A stretch of 10,005 nt of DNA, taken from positions 1 through 10,005 of the forward strand of contig CANCSY010000099.1 in NCBI GenBank assembly GCA_947380915.1, in the 5' to 3' direction. Position numbers and translations under genes: made by a program. This DNA comes from Beijerinckiaceae bacterium. GTDB taxonomy: Bacteria; Pseudomonadota; Alphaproteobacteria; Rhizobiales; Beijerinckiaceae. Shown one piece after another: positions 1 through 6,090 of this stretch (position 1 is the stretch's first letter; each line of letters starts with the position of its first letter). The notes below the pieces were generated by a model. The model was given only the letters and a program-made list of their open reading frames with translations, did not search any database and was not told the DNA's origin.

Positions 1-29
1 CCTTCGCGAAAGGTGATCATCTCAGCCAT
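1..29 (-). CDS. 2-oxo acid dehydrogenase E1 component beta subunit, first codons only (partial)
   Basis: Only the first nine codons lie in the window (MAEMITFRE), after which the gene runs off the left edge. The ATG overlaps the end of the E1 alpha gene: its TGA falls inside the new reading frame, an arrangement typical of translationally coupled subunits. A GGAG at 40-43 sits ten bases upstream of this ATG. In-frame ATGs at 35 and 20 are alternative starts. The short peptide resembles the start of transketolase-like E1 beta subunits (M-x-x-x-T-[YF]-R-E). The identity is mostly inferred from position, since E1 alpha genes of this family are almost always followed by E1 beta. The beta subunit would complete the alpha2-beta2 thiamine-diphosphate decarboxylase. 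Confidence 0.6.
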
Positions 30-1017
30 GGACATGCAGCTCCAATGTCTCGAGCGCGGGCTGGGGGGCGGCGCGGGCGAAGGCCACCGCCGCCTTCACC
101 TGCCCGGCGACCTCCGTCTCGATCAGCGCCAGTTCATCCTGCGTGGCGCATTTCTCGGCCACCAGGGTTTTCGCGAAGGTGATGAGGGGATCGAGCGCCT
201 GCCAGCGCTTCGTCTCCTCGTCATCCTTGTAGTCCTGCTTGTCGCCGGCATGGTGGCCGCCGTAGCGCCAGGTGTTGCAAACCAGAAAGGATGGCCCCTG
301 CCCGGACCGCGCGCGCGCCAGGGCGTCAAGGGTCGCGGCGCGCACAGCCCGCACATTCATGCCGTCAACCGTCACGGAGGGGATGCCGAAGACCTCGCCG
401 CGGGCGTTGATGCTGGGGCCCGCCGTCACATCTTCCATGGCGGTGAATTCGCCATAGCCATTGTTCTCGCAGACGAAGAGGACCGGCAGGCTCCAGATGG
501 CCGCCATGTTCATGCATTCGTGCAGGAGCCCCTGATTGAGCGCCCCGTCGCCGAAGAAACAGACCGCGACCTCGCCCGTGCCGCGCGCGCGCGCAGCGAG
601 AGCCGCGCCCGCCGCCAACGGAATGCCGCCGCCCACGATGCCATTGGTGCCCAGATTGCCGCGCGGCAGGTCCACCACATGCATGGAGCCGCTGCGCCCG
701 CCGCAGATGCCCGGCGCCTTGCCCAGGATCTCCGCCAGCAGCAGATCGATGGGGGTTCCCTTGGCGATGCAATGCCCGTGGCCGCGATGGTGGCTGGCGA
801 TATAGTCGCCCTCGCCCAGGGCCAGCACGACGCCCACATTGGTCGCCTCCTGCCCCGAGCACAGATGCACGAGGCCCGGCGTCTCGCCCGCCGCCGCAAG
901 GCGCCGCACGGATTCCTCAAAATGGCGAATGAGCAGCATGGTGCGGTAAAGGCGCAGGCTGTCTTCCGAAACGCCCTGCGCTTCAGACGGACCAGCGCGC
1001 TTGGTGGATGCCCCCAA
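22..1017 (-). CDS. Thiamine-diphosphate-dependent 2-oxo acid / acetoin-type dehydrogenase E1 alpha subunit
   Basis: This 331-residue protein has the usual length of an E1 alpha subunit. The thiamine-diphosphate motif is clear: GDG at residues 156-158 and NN at 185-186, about 28 residues later. Other family signatures are HHRGHG at 76-81 and GGRSGSMHVVD at 106-116. E1 alpha and beta carry out thiamine-diphosphate-dependent decarboxylation of a 2-oxo acid (or cleavage of acetoin) and acylate the lipoyl group of E2 in the cytoplasm. The loop near residues 251-264 reads RYGGHHAGDKQDYK, which differs from the GHSMSDP type of classical pyruvate dehydrogenases, so the substrate cannot be fixed; acetoin or another 2-oxo acid is possible. 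No E2 or E3 gene is visible. The start is TTG, chosen because an AGGGGAGGG ribosome binding site lies just upstream and no ATG or GTG precedes the conserved LYRTMLLIRHFEE region. Confidence 0.9.
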   Translation of the reverse strand: MGASTKRAGPSEAQGVSEDSLRLYRTMLLIRHFEESVRRLAAAGETPGLVHLCSGQEATNVGVVLALGEGDYIASHHRGHGHCIAKGTPIDLLLAEILGKAPGICGGRSGSMHVVDLPRGNLGTNGIVGGGIPLAAGAALAARARGTGEVAVCFFGDGALNQGLLHECMNMAAIWSLPVLFVCENNGYGEFTAMEDVTAGPSINARGEVFGIPSVTVDGMNVRAVRAATLDALARARSGQGPSFLVCNTWRYGGHHAGDKQDYKDDEETKRWQALDPLITFAKTLVAEKCATQDELALIETEVAGQVKAAVAFARAAPQPALETLELHVHG

Positions 1018-1021
1018 ATGA

Positions 1022-1030
1022 CCCTCCCCT
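1022..1030 (-). promoter_or_regulatory. Strong ribosome binding site that fixes the TTG start of E1 alpha
   Basis: On the minus strand this reads AGGGGAGGG. Its GGAGG core (1023-1027) is five bases from the TTG at 1017. It is the best Shine-Dalgarno match of the minus-strand genes here and is the main reason for accepting a TTG start. The upstream CCCTG-CAAA-CAGGG hairpin (1027-1040) overlaps the site's first bases. Confidence 0.7.
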
Positions 1031-1041
1031 GTTTGCAGGGA

Positions 1042-1070
1042 AAGCTAGAGGCTGAGCCGGAAGGCGTCCA
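1042..1070 (-). promoter_or_regulatory. Possible promoter of the E1 alpha/beta operon
   Basis: Minus-strand TGGACG (1065-1070, four of six matches to TTGACA) and TAGCTT (1042-1047, three of six to TATAAT) are separated by exactly 17 bases. Transcription would begin near 1035, about 18 bases before the TTG start. The placement between the yacG hairpin and the E1 alpha ribosome binding site fits a separate transcription unit, but the -10 match is weak. Confidence 0.3.
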
Positions 1071-1071
1071 G

Positions 1072-1100
1072 AAAAAACGACGCGGCCTTCAGCCTTCGTC
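1072..1100 (-). terminator. Rho-independent terminator of the infA-maf-yacG operon
   Basis: On the minus strand a short stem forms from GACG/CGTC and GGC/GCC with a small AA/G internal loop and a TGAAG apical loop. One base later comes a run of six T (1072-1077). The yacG stop codon lies in the loop. The stem is short, but a T6 run is rare in this GC-rich region and sits where a terminator is expected. Confidence 0.5.
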
Positions 1101-1325
1101 CGAGCTCGACATCCCGTCCTCGTCATCGTCGTCATCGACGGCGGGAATGGCGTAGGCGCCCTTGAGCCAGCGGCCCAGATCGATGTCGGCGCAGCGCGGC
1201 GAGCAGAAGGGCTTGTTCTTCGGCGCTTGCGGCTTGCCGCAGATGGCGCAGGGCGCGGCTTTTGCGGCCTCTTGCGGCGCGTCCTTGTTGTCATTGGCCG
1301 GATCAGGCACGGCGCGCTCGCTCAC
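1089..1325 (-). CDS. yacG: DNA gyrase inhibitor YacG, small zinc-binding protein
   Basis: A 78-residue protein with the YacG zinc ribbon: C26-x2-C29 and C41-x3-C45, followed by the family's ADIDLGRWL stretch at 46-54. Known YacG binds GyrB and inhibits gyrase in the cytoplasm; transfer of that function here rests on family membership. The start is a GTG whose last two bases are the first two of the Maf TGA stop (GTGA overlap), with GGGGAG at 1333-1338 seven bases upstream. This implies translational coupling to maf. The reading frame is open much further upstream (to 1700), but that part only shadows maf. A GTG at 1310 is a less likely alternative. The C-terminus ends in an acidic tail with five Asp, Glu and Asp (residues 64-70). 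The position after infA and maf is the usual one in Rhizobiales. Confidence 0.9.
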   Translation of the reverse strand: MSERAVPDPANDNKDAPQEAAKAAPCAICGKPQAPKNKPFCSPRCADIDLGRWLKGAYAIPAVDDDDDEDGMSSSDEG

Positions 1326-1954
1326 GGGATGGCTCCCCAACCCAGATGGGCCGGATAGCCCTCGCCCACAAGCAGGGCCATGACTTCTTGGAGCGGCAGG
1401 CCGACCACGCTGGAATAGGAGCCGATGAGCTTCACCGGAAACACGCCCGCCAACCCCTGGATGGCGTAGCCGCCCGCCTTGCCGCGCCATTCGCCGGACG
1501 CCAGATAGGCCTCGATCTCGGCGCCGCTCAAACGCTTGAAGCGCACCCGCGTTTCCACAAGCTTGCGACGCTCGGCCCCCTTGGGGGTGATGAGGCTGAC
1601 GCCCGTATAGACCCGGTGCGCGCGGCCCGAGAGCAGGCGCAGGCAATCCTCCGCCTCCTCGGCGATCTCGCATTTGGGCAGGATGCGCCGCCCCACGCAC
1701 ACAACCGTGTCGGCGGCGATGAGATAGGCGTCGGCGCAGCCCTCGCGCGTCTGGGCCACAAGCCGGGCGGCTTGCGCCTTTTCGCTGGCGAGCCGCACGG
1801 CGAGGGAGCGGGGCAGCTCCATGCGCTTGGGGGTCTCGTCCACATCGGCGGGGATCAGGGCGTCCGGCTCAAGGCCGATCTGCTGCAACAGGGCCAGACG
1901 GCGGGGCGAACTGGAGGCAAGGACGAGGCGGGGGCGCGGGGTCTGCGATTCCAT
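1322..1954 (-). CDS. maf: Maf-family nucleoside triphosphate pyrophosphatase (YhdE-like dTTP/UTP type)
   Basis: A 210-residue Maf protein of normal length. It shows the nucleotide-binding SSSPRR at 14-19, the ADVDET segment at 36-41, the IAADTVV segment at 79-85 with candidate catalytic Asp82, [10 protein letters not shown] at 109-118, [10 protein letters not shown] at 158-167 and [11 protein letters not shown] at 178-188. The combination of AIQG and GSY-x3-VGLPL resembles E. coli YhdE, which hydrolyses dTTP, UTP and modified pyrimidine nucleotides to monophosphates, rather than YceF. The role would be cytoplasmic clean-up of non-canonical nucleotides. It starts 40 bases after infA and overlaps yacG by four bases, so the three genes look like one operon. 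I chose ATG 1954; a TTG two codons upstream (1960) has a GGGGG at better spacing. The frame stays open to 2035, but that part lies inside infA. Confidence 0.93.
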   Translation of the reverse strand: MESQTPRPRLVLASSSPRRLALLQQIGLEPDALIPADVDETPKRMELPRSLAVRLASEKAQAARLVAQTREGCADAYLIAADTVVCVGRRILPKCEIAEEAEDCLRLLSGRAHRVYTGVSLITPKGAERRKLVETRVRFKRLSGAEIEAYLASGEWRGKAGGYAIQGLAGVFPVKLIGSYSSVVGLPLQEVMALLVGEGYPAHLGWGAIP

Positions 1955-1994
1955 CTTCAAGAATGAGCCCCCGGAAACGCGATGACGCCAGAAA

Positions 1995-2213
1995 TCACTT
2001 GAAACGGTAGGTGATGCGGCCCTTGGTAAGGTCATAGGGCGTCATCTCGACCAGCACGCGGTCGCCGGTGAGCACGCGGATGCGGTTCTTGCGCATCTTG
2101 CCAGCCGTATGGGCGATGATCTCGTGATCGTTCTCCAGCTTCACGCGGAAGGTCGCGTTCGGCAAGAGTTCGCTGACCACGCCCGGAAATTCGAGCAATT
2201 CTTCCTTCGCCAT
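1995..2213 (-). CDS. infA: Translation initiation factor IF-1
   Basis: A 72-residue protein, exactly the usual bacterial IF-1 length. It begins [19 protein letters not shown] and ends with the typical YRFK. The whole protein is one S1-like OB fold, with conserved [20 protein letters not shown] at residues 22-41 and the ending [12 protein letters not shown]-1 binds the A site of the 30S subunit and works with IF-2 and IF-3 during initiation. It is the first gene of the infA-maf-yacG unit. A 167-base gap separates it from pssA upstream, so it probably has its own promoter. The ribosome binding site is weak (GAGAT four bases before the ATG). Confidence 0.98.
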   Translation of the reverse strand: MAKEELLEFPGVVSELLPNATFRVKLENDHEIIAHTAGKMRKNRIRVLTGDRVLVEMTPYDLTKGRITYRFK

Positions 2214-2276
2214 TTGATCTCGTTTGGTTGTGCCTTGCGGCGTAGCTCGGACGGCCGTAGCCGCAGATTGGCGCGG

Positions 2277-2305
2277 ACCCTAATCGAGAACGACTGATTT
2301 GTGAA
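2277..2305 (-). promoter_or_regulatory. Candidate infA promoter
   Basis: On the minus strand TTCACA (2300-2305, five of six matches to TTGACA) and TAGGGT (2277-2282, three of six to TATAAT) are 17 bases apart. Transcription would start near 2270, giving a leader of about 57 bases. The 2214-2380 gap otherwise holds only an 8-base repeat (GGCCGAAG at 2308-2315 and 2323-2330) and a small CCCC-ATTC-GGGG hairpin (2345-2356) that could mark the pssA transcript end but has no T run. Confidence 0.4.
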
Positions 2306-2380
2306 CAGGCCGAAGGAAGGATGGCCGAAGAAGTCAGCGATTTCCCCCGAATGGGGCATTATCAGGAGGGTTATTGCCTG

Positions 2381-3244
2381 TCAGGCGGCCGGACCCCCGC
2401 CCTCTTCCCCTGCGGGAGCCTCCTGCGCAGCCGCAGCCGCAGCCTCATCCGCCTGCTGATAGGCCATGAACCGCCGTACCGAGAGCGGGATCAGGGCCAG
2501 GTAGGAAACACTCAACGCGATCAGCATCTGCATGGGGAACATGGCGATCAGCAGCAGGGCGGCGATGGTGCCCAGCAGCACGGGTATGAACCATTCGCGC
2601 GGCACCCGGCCGATGCGCTTGCCGGAGAAGTGGGGGATGCGGCTTGCCATCAGGAAGGCGATCAGCAGCACATAGGCGATCTCGAAAGGCACATAGGCAC
2701 GGTCATTGGCCATGCCCATGCCAAAATGCAGATAGAGCGGCAGCATGACCATCATGGCGCCGGCGGGCGCAGGCATGCCCACGAAGAAATGCCCCGACCA
2801 TGCTGGCTTGTTGGGATCATCGATCATCACATTGAAGCGCGCCAGCCGCAGCGCCCCCGCAATGGCGAAGATCAGCGCGGCGAACCAGCCGATGCTGCTG
2901 TGTTCGTGCAAGGACCACAAATAGAGCACCAGCGCAGGCGCCACGCCGAAATCGACGAAATCGGCGAGCGAATCGAGTTCCGCGCCAAACCGGCTGGTGC
3001 CCTGCAAGGCGCGGGCGATGCGCCCGTCCAGCCCGTCGAGGATCGCGGCGACGATGATGGCGTAGACCGCAAAATCGAAATGCCCCTCGATGGCGAAGCG
3101 CACGCCCGTGAGGCCCAGGCAGATCGCCAGCAGGGTCACCAGATTGGGAAGCACGAAACGCATGGGGATGCGCCGGATGCGCCGCAACCGATTGCGGCGC
3201 GGGACAGCCCGGTCACGACCATGCGATCCGTTGTCTTCCTTCAC
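2381..3244 (-). CDS. pssA: CDP-diacylglycerol--serine O-phosphatidyltransferase
   Basis: PssA joins CDP-diacylglycerol and L-serine to give phosphatidylserine and CMP in the inner membrane. The complete CDP-alcohol phosphotransferase signature D-G-x2-A-R-x8-G-x3-D-x3-D is at residues 73-95 (D73, G74, A77, R78, G87, D91, D95), and the LRLARFN segment typical of the membrane PssA type is at 132-138. Several hydrophobic segments (about 32-50, 58-70, 100-111, 119-131, 187-200, 217-235, 238-256) indicate an integral membrane protein. The 287-residue length is normal for this type. The N-terminus is rich in Arg (16-29), and the C-terminus is an Ala/Glu/Gly-rich tail (265-287). The GTG start has AGGGAGAG about six bases upstream. 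The gene begins 34 bases after psd, which uses its product, so the pair is an operon. Confidence 0.96.
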   Translation of the reverse strand: MKEDNGSHGRDRAVPRRNRLRRIRRIPMRFVLPNLVTLLAICLGLTGVRFAIEGHFDFAVYAIIVAAILDGLDGRIARALQGTSRFGAELDSLADFVDFGVAPALVLYLWSLHEHSSIGWFAALIFAIAGALRLARFNVMIDDPNKPAWSGHFFVGMPAPAGAMMVMLPLYLHFGMGMANDRAYVPFEIAYVLLIAFLMASRIPHFSGKRIGRVPREWFIPVLLGTIAALLLIAMFPMQMLIALSVSYLALIPLSVRRFMAYQQADEAAAAAAQEAPAGEEGGGPAA

Positions 3245-3278
3245 GAAGGCTCTCCCTGCCCTGCGGCTTTCACCAGCC

Positions 3279-3977
3279 TCAGCCCAGCTTGTAGCTGCGG
3301 TCGGATTCGCTCATGCGGGTATCGGCCAGAATGGTCTCGCCCGCGATGGCCTTGGACCCCAGTCCCACGAGCGGAACCGCTGAATCGGGCATGTAGACAT
3401 CGACGCGCGAGCCAAAGCGGATGAGCCCGATGCGGTCGCGCACGCTCACATTCTCCCCCTCGCGGGAGAAGCTGATGATGCGCCGGGCGATGAGGCCCGC
3501 GATCTGCACCGCGCCAAAGCGCCCATCGGGCGTGTCGAAGACGAAGCCATTGCGCTCGTTGTCCTCGCTGGCCTTGTCGAGATCGGCGTTGACGAAAATG
3601 CCGGGCTTGTAGGCGATGCGGGTGATGCGGCCGCTGACGGGGGCGCGGTTCACATGGCAATCGAAGACGGACATGAAGACGCTGACGCGCTGCATGGGCT
3701 CGTCGCCCAGTTCCAGCTCCGGCGGGGGCACGAAGCGGCCGACCGAGCACACATAGCCATCGGCGGGCGAGACCACGAGCCCCTCGCGCAGGGGCGTCAC
3801 GCGCGGCGGATCGCGGAAGAAATAGGCGCACCAGACCGTAAGGAGCGCGCCGATCCAGCCCAGCGGCGGCCAGATCCAGTGCAGGATCAGCGATCCCACG
3901 GCGAAGATGATGATGAAAGGATAGCCCGCAGGGTGGATCGGCACGACCTGCTTGCTAATGGAATCGAGTACGGACAT
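3279..3977 (-). CDS. psd: Phosphatidylserine decarboxylase proenzyme
   Basis: Psd decarboxylates phosphatidylserine to phosphatidylethanolamine at the inner membrane. It matures by cutting itself at a Gly-Ser bond, which turns the Ser into the pyruvoyl cofactor. In this 232-residue protein the site is FGS-RVDVYMP, with G189-S190 as the cleavage pair, as in the short Psd type of rhizobia. D73 in SPADGYV and H108 in FDCHVNRAP are the likely partners of S190 in self-cleavage, by analogy with the known Asp-His-Ser triad. Residues 18-53 form hydrophobic membrane segments. The beta chain would be about 189 residues and the alpha chain 43. The ATG at 3977 has GAGG eight bases upstream. It is transcribed ahead of pssA, the reverse of pathway order, as in other Rhizobiales. 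Confidence 0.96.
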   Translation of the reverse strand: MSVLDSISKQVVPIHPAGYPFIIIFAVGSLILHWIWPPLGWIGALLTVWCAYFFRDPPRVTPLREGLVVSPADGYVCSVGRFVPPPELELGDEPMQRVSVFMSVFDCHVNRAPVSGRITRIAYKPGIFVNADLDKASEDNERNGFVFDTPDGRFGAVQIAGLIARRIISFSREGENVSVRDRIGLIRFGSRVDVYMPDSAVPLVGLGSKAIAGETILADTRMSESDRSYKLG

Positions 3978-4002
3978 CCGGGCGCCTCAGCTTCTGGTGC
4001 GG

Positions 4003-4033
4003 GTTATGTGCCATTTCGGAACAGAAAAGTCAC
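4003..4033 (-). promoter_or_regulatory. Weak candidate promoter for psd-pssA
   Basis: On the minus strand GTGACT (4028-4033) and CATAAC (4003-4008) each match the sigma-70 hexamers at four of six positions, but the spacing is 19 bases, longer than ideal. It lies between the upstream hairpin and the psd start, where a promoter would be needed if that hairpin terminates transcription. Confidence 0.25.
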
Positions 4034-4044
4034 GGCGTTACATC

Positions 4045-4074
4045 GGGCGAACTGACTGAAAGATCAGTTCGCCC
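4045..4074 (-). terminator. Perfect 11-bp hairpin after the ABC transporter gene
   Basis: GGGCGAACTGA (4045-4055) and TCAGTTCGCCC (4064-4074) are perfect reverse complements around an 8-base loop. The hairpin starts 11 bases past the stop codon of the ABC transporter and before the psd leader. No T run follows on the minus strand, so it may stop transcription poorly and instead protect the 3' end or need a factor. Confidence 0.55.
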
Positions 4075-4085
4075 AAAGGCGGGCC

Positions 4086-5993
4086 TCAGACCCCGATATT
4101 GACCTTCACGCTCAAGGGCTCTTCCTCGGCGGCGCGGCGGATGGCCTCCTGGGCCGCGTCCACCTCGCGCTGGCGGTTCCACATGGCGGCGTAGACGCCC
4201 ACCTTGGCCAGCAGGTCCTCATGGCGGCCCCGCTCCACGATCACGCCCTGGTCGAGCACGATGATCTCGTCGGCGTTGACCACCGTGGAGAGGCGGTGCG
4301 CGATGACCAGCGTCGTGCGGCCGCGCGAGACGCCATCCAGCGCGATCTGGATTTCGCGCTCGGTGAAGCTGTCGAGCGCCGAGGTCGCCTCGTCCAGCAC
4401 CAGAATCGGCGGGCCCTTGAGAATGGTGCGGGCGATGGCGACGCGCTGCTTCTCGCCGCCGGAAAGCTTCAACCCGCGCTCGCCGACCTGGGCGCCGTAG
4501 CCGCCGGGCACCGTGCGGATGAAATTGTCGATCTGCGCCAGCGCAGCCGCCTCCTCGACCTCCGCCTCGCTCGCCTCCCAGCGGCCATAGCGGATATTGT
4601 AGGCGATGGTGTCGTTGAAGAGCACGGTGTCCTGCGGCACCATGCCGATCACATCGCGCAGGCTGCGCTGCTGGATGTCGGAAATGTCCTGCCCGTCGAT
4701 GGTGATGCGGCCCTTCTGCGGCTCATAGAAGCGGAACAGCAGGCGCGAGATGGTGGACTTGCCCGCCCCCGAAGGCCCGACGATGGCGATGGTCTGCCCG
4801 GCCGGCACCTCGAAGCTGACACCCTTCAGAATCTGACGCGCCGGATCATAGGAGAAATGAACATCCTCGAACCGCACGACGCCTGCGCTCACCGCGAGCG
4901 GCGGGGCGCCGGGCTTGTCCTTGATCTCGGGATGCTCGTTCAGCAGGCTGAACATGGTCTCGATGTCGATGACCGCCTGTTTCACCTCGCGATAGAGCAT
5001 GCCCATGAAGTTCAGGGGCTGATAAAGCTGGATCATCATGGCGTTGATGAGCACGAAATCGCCGATGGTGTTGGACCCGTCGCGAATGCCCGAAATGCAC
5101 ATCACCATGACGACGGTGAGGCCGATGGTGAAGATCACCCCCTGCCCCGAGTTCAGCACCGCCAGCGAGACATAGCTGCTCACGGAGAGCTTCTCGTAGC
5201 GGGCCATGGCCTTGTCGTAGCGCTGGGCCTCGCGGTCCTCGGCGCCGAAATATTTCACGGTCTCGTAGTTCAGCAGGCTGTCGATGGCCTTGGTGTTGGC
5301 GTCGGTGTCGCTCTCGTTCATGGAGCGGCGGATCGACATGCGCCAGTTGGTCGCCGTGGTGGTGAACCAGAGATAGCAGATGATCATGATCGTGGTGACG
5401 ACCGAATAGCGCCAGTCGAACTGATAGAACATCACGCCAAGGATCAGCAGGAACTCCACGATGGTGGGAATGCCCGTGAGCATGCTCAGGCGCACGATCT
5501 GCTCGATGGCGGTGCGTCCGCGCTCCAGCACGCGCGTCAGGCCGCCGGTCTTGCGCTCCAGATGAAAGCGCAGGGACAGGCGATGCAGATGGGTGAAGAC
5601 CTCGTCCGCCAGCCGCCGCACGGCGTTCATGGAGACGGCGGCGAAGAGCGCGTCGCGGCCCTGGGTGAAGAGCTGCATGAAGGCGCGCAGCACCCCGTAG
5701 AGGATCGTCAGCGCGATGGGGCCAGCCAGGATCGTGGTCAGCTCGGGCTGGTCGATCCCCTTTTCCGTCAGGGCGTCGGTCGCCCATTTGAAGGAAAAGG
5801 GCACGGCGATGGTCACGAATTTCGCGATGAAAAGCAGGGCGAGCGCGCCGCCCGCCCGCAAATGAAGGTCAGGCCTGTCCTTCGGCCACACATAGGGCCA
5901 GAGGTTGACGACCGTCCGGGCGAGCGAGGTTTCAGCCTTCGGCTTCACTTGGGCAGGTTTCGCGCTGGCGTGCGGGTGCGAATGATCCGTCAT
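4086..5993 (-). CDS. Atm1/ABCB7-type ABC exporter half-transporter (permease fused to ATPase)
   Basis: The 635-residue protein has an N-terminal six-helix exporter membrane domain (about residues 45-345) and a C-terminal ATPase domain. ATPase motifs are all intact: Walker A GPSGAGKST (406-414), Q-loop Q454, signature LSGGEKQ (510-516), Walker B ILVLDE (530-535) followed by the D-loop SALD (538-541), and switch H566 in AHRLST. The segment LNYETVKYFGAE (241-252) is characteristic of the Atm1/ABCB7/HMT1 branch, whose bacterial members (for example NaAtm1 of Novosphingobium) export glutathione conjugates and protect against heavy metals; mitochondrial relatives support cytosolic iron-sulfur assembly. 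It would act as a homodimer in the inner membrane. I chose ATG 5993, giving MTDHSHPHASAK; the frame is open to 6047 but the extra 18 residues look non-family. The ribosome binding site is weak. The substrate is inferred from family only. Confidence 0.93.
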   Translation of the reverse strand: MTDHSHPHASAKPAQVKPKAETSLARTVVNLWPYVWPKDRPDLHLRAGGALALLFIAKFVTIAVPFSFKWATDALTEKGIDQPELTTILAGPIALTILYGVLRAFMQLFTQGRDALFAAVSMNAVRRLADEVFTHLHRLSLRFHLERKTGGLTRVLERGRTAIEQIVRLSMLTGIPTIVEFLLILGVMFYQFDWRYSVVTTIMIICYLWFTTTATNWRMSIRRSMNESDTDANTKAIDSLLNYETVKYFGAEDREAQRYDKAMARYEKLSVSSYVSLAVLNSGQGVIFTIGLTVVMVMCISGIRDGSNTIGDFVLINAMMIQLYQPLNFMGMLYREVKQAVIDIETMFSLLNEHPEIKDKPGAPPLAVSAGVVRFEDVHFSYDPARQILKGVSFEVPAGQTIAIVGPSGAGKSTISRLLFRFYEPQKGRITIDGQDISDIQQRSLRDVIGMVPQDTVLFNDTIAYNIRYGRWEASEAEVEEAAALAQIDNFIRTVPGGYGAQVGERGLKLSGGEKQRVAIARTILKGPPILVLDEATSALDSFTEREIQIALDGVSRGRTTLVIAHRLSTVVNADEIIVLDQGVIVERGRHEDLLAKVGVYAAMWNRQREVDAAQEAIRRAAEEEPLSVKVNIGV

Positions 5994-6090
5994 GAGGGCT
6001 TTCTGCGAGCGGCGTTGAATCTGGATAGCCCGACCATATACGCCCACAGGATGAAAAACGCACCCTCCGCGCGCAACGACCCACAGATCG

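Noticed and set aside
13..1155. Open frame of 380 codons on the plus strand, opposite E1 alpha, ending in a serine run
   Set aside because: The serine run is merely the complement of the YacG Asp codons, and the rest mirrors the E1 alpha gene.
1326..1700. Long N-terminal extension of the yacG frame
   Set aside because: It lies wholly inside maf in another frame. The GTG at 1325 has a good ribosome binding site and gives the normal YacG length.
1955..2035. 27-residue N-terminal extension of Maf
   Set aside because: It would overlap the infA coding end and adds residues absent from Maf proteins, which begin just before the SSSPRR motif.
2321..3424. Open frame of 367 codons on the plus strand, opposite pssA
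   Set aside because: It shadows pssA and runs into psd. The product is rich in His, Gln, Arg and Asp without recognisable motifs, while pssA carries its full catalytic signature.
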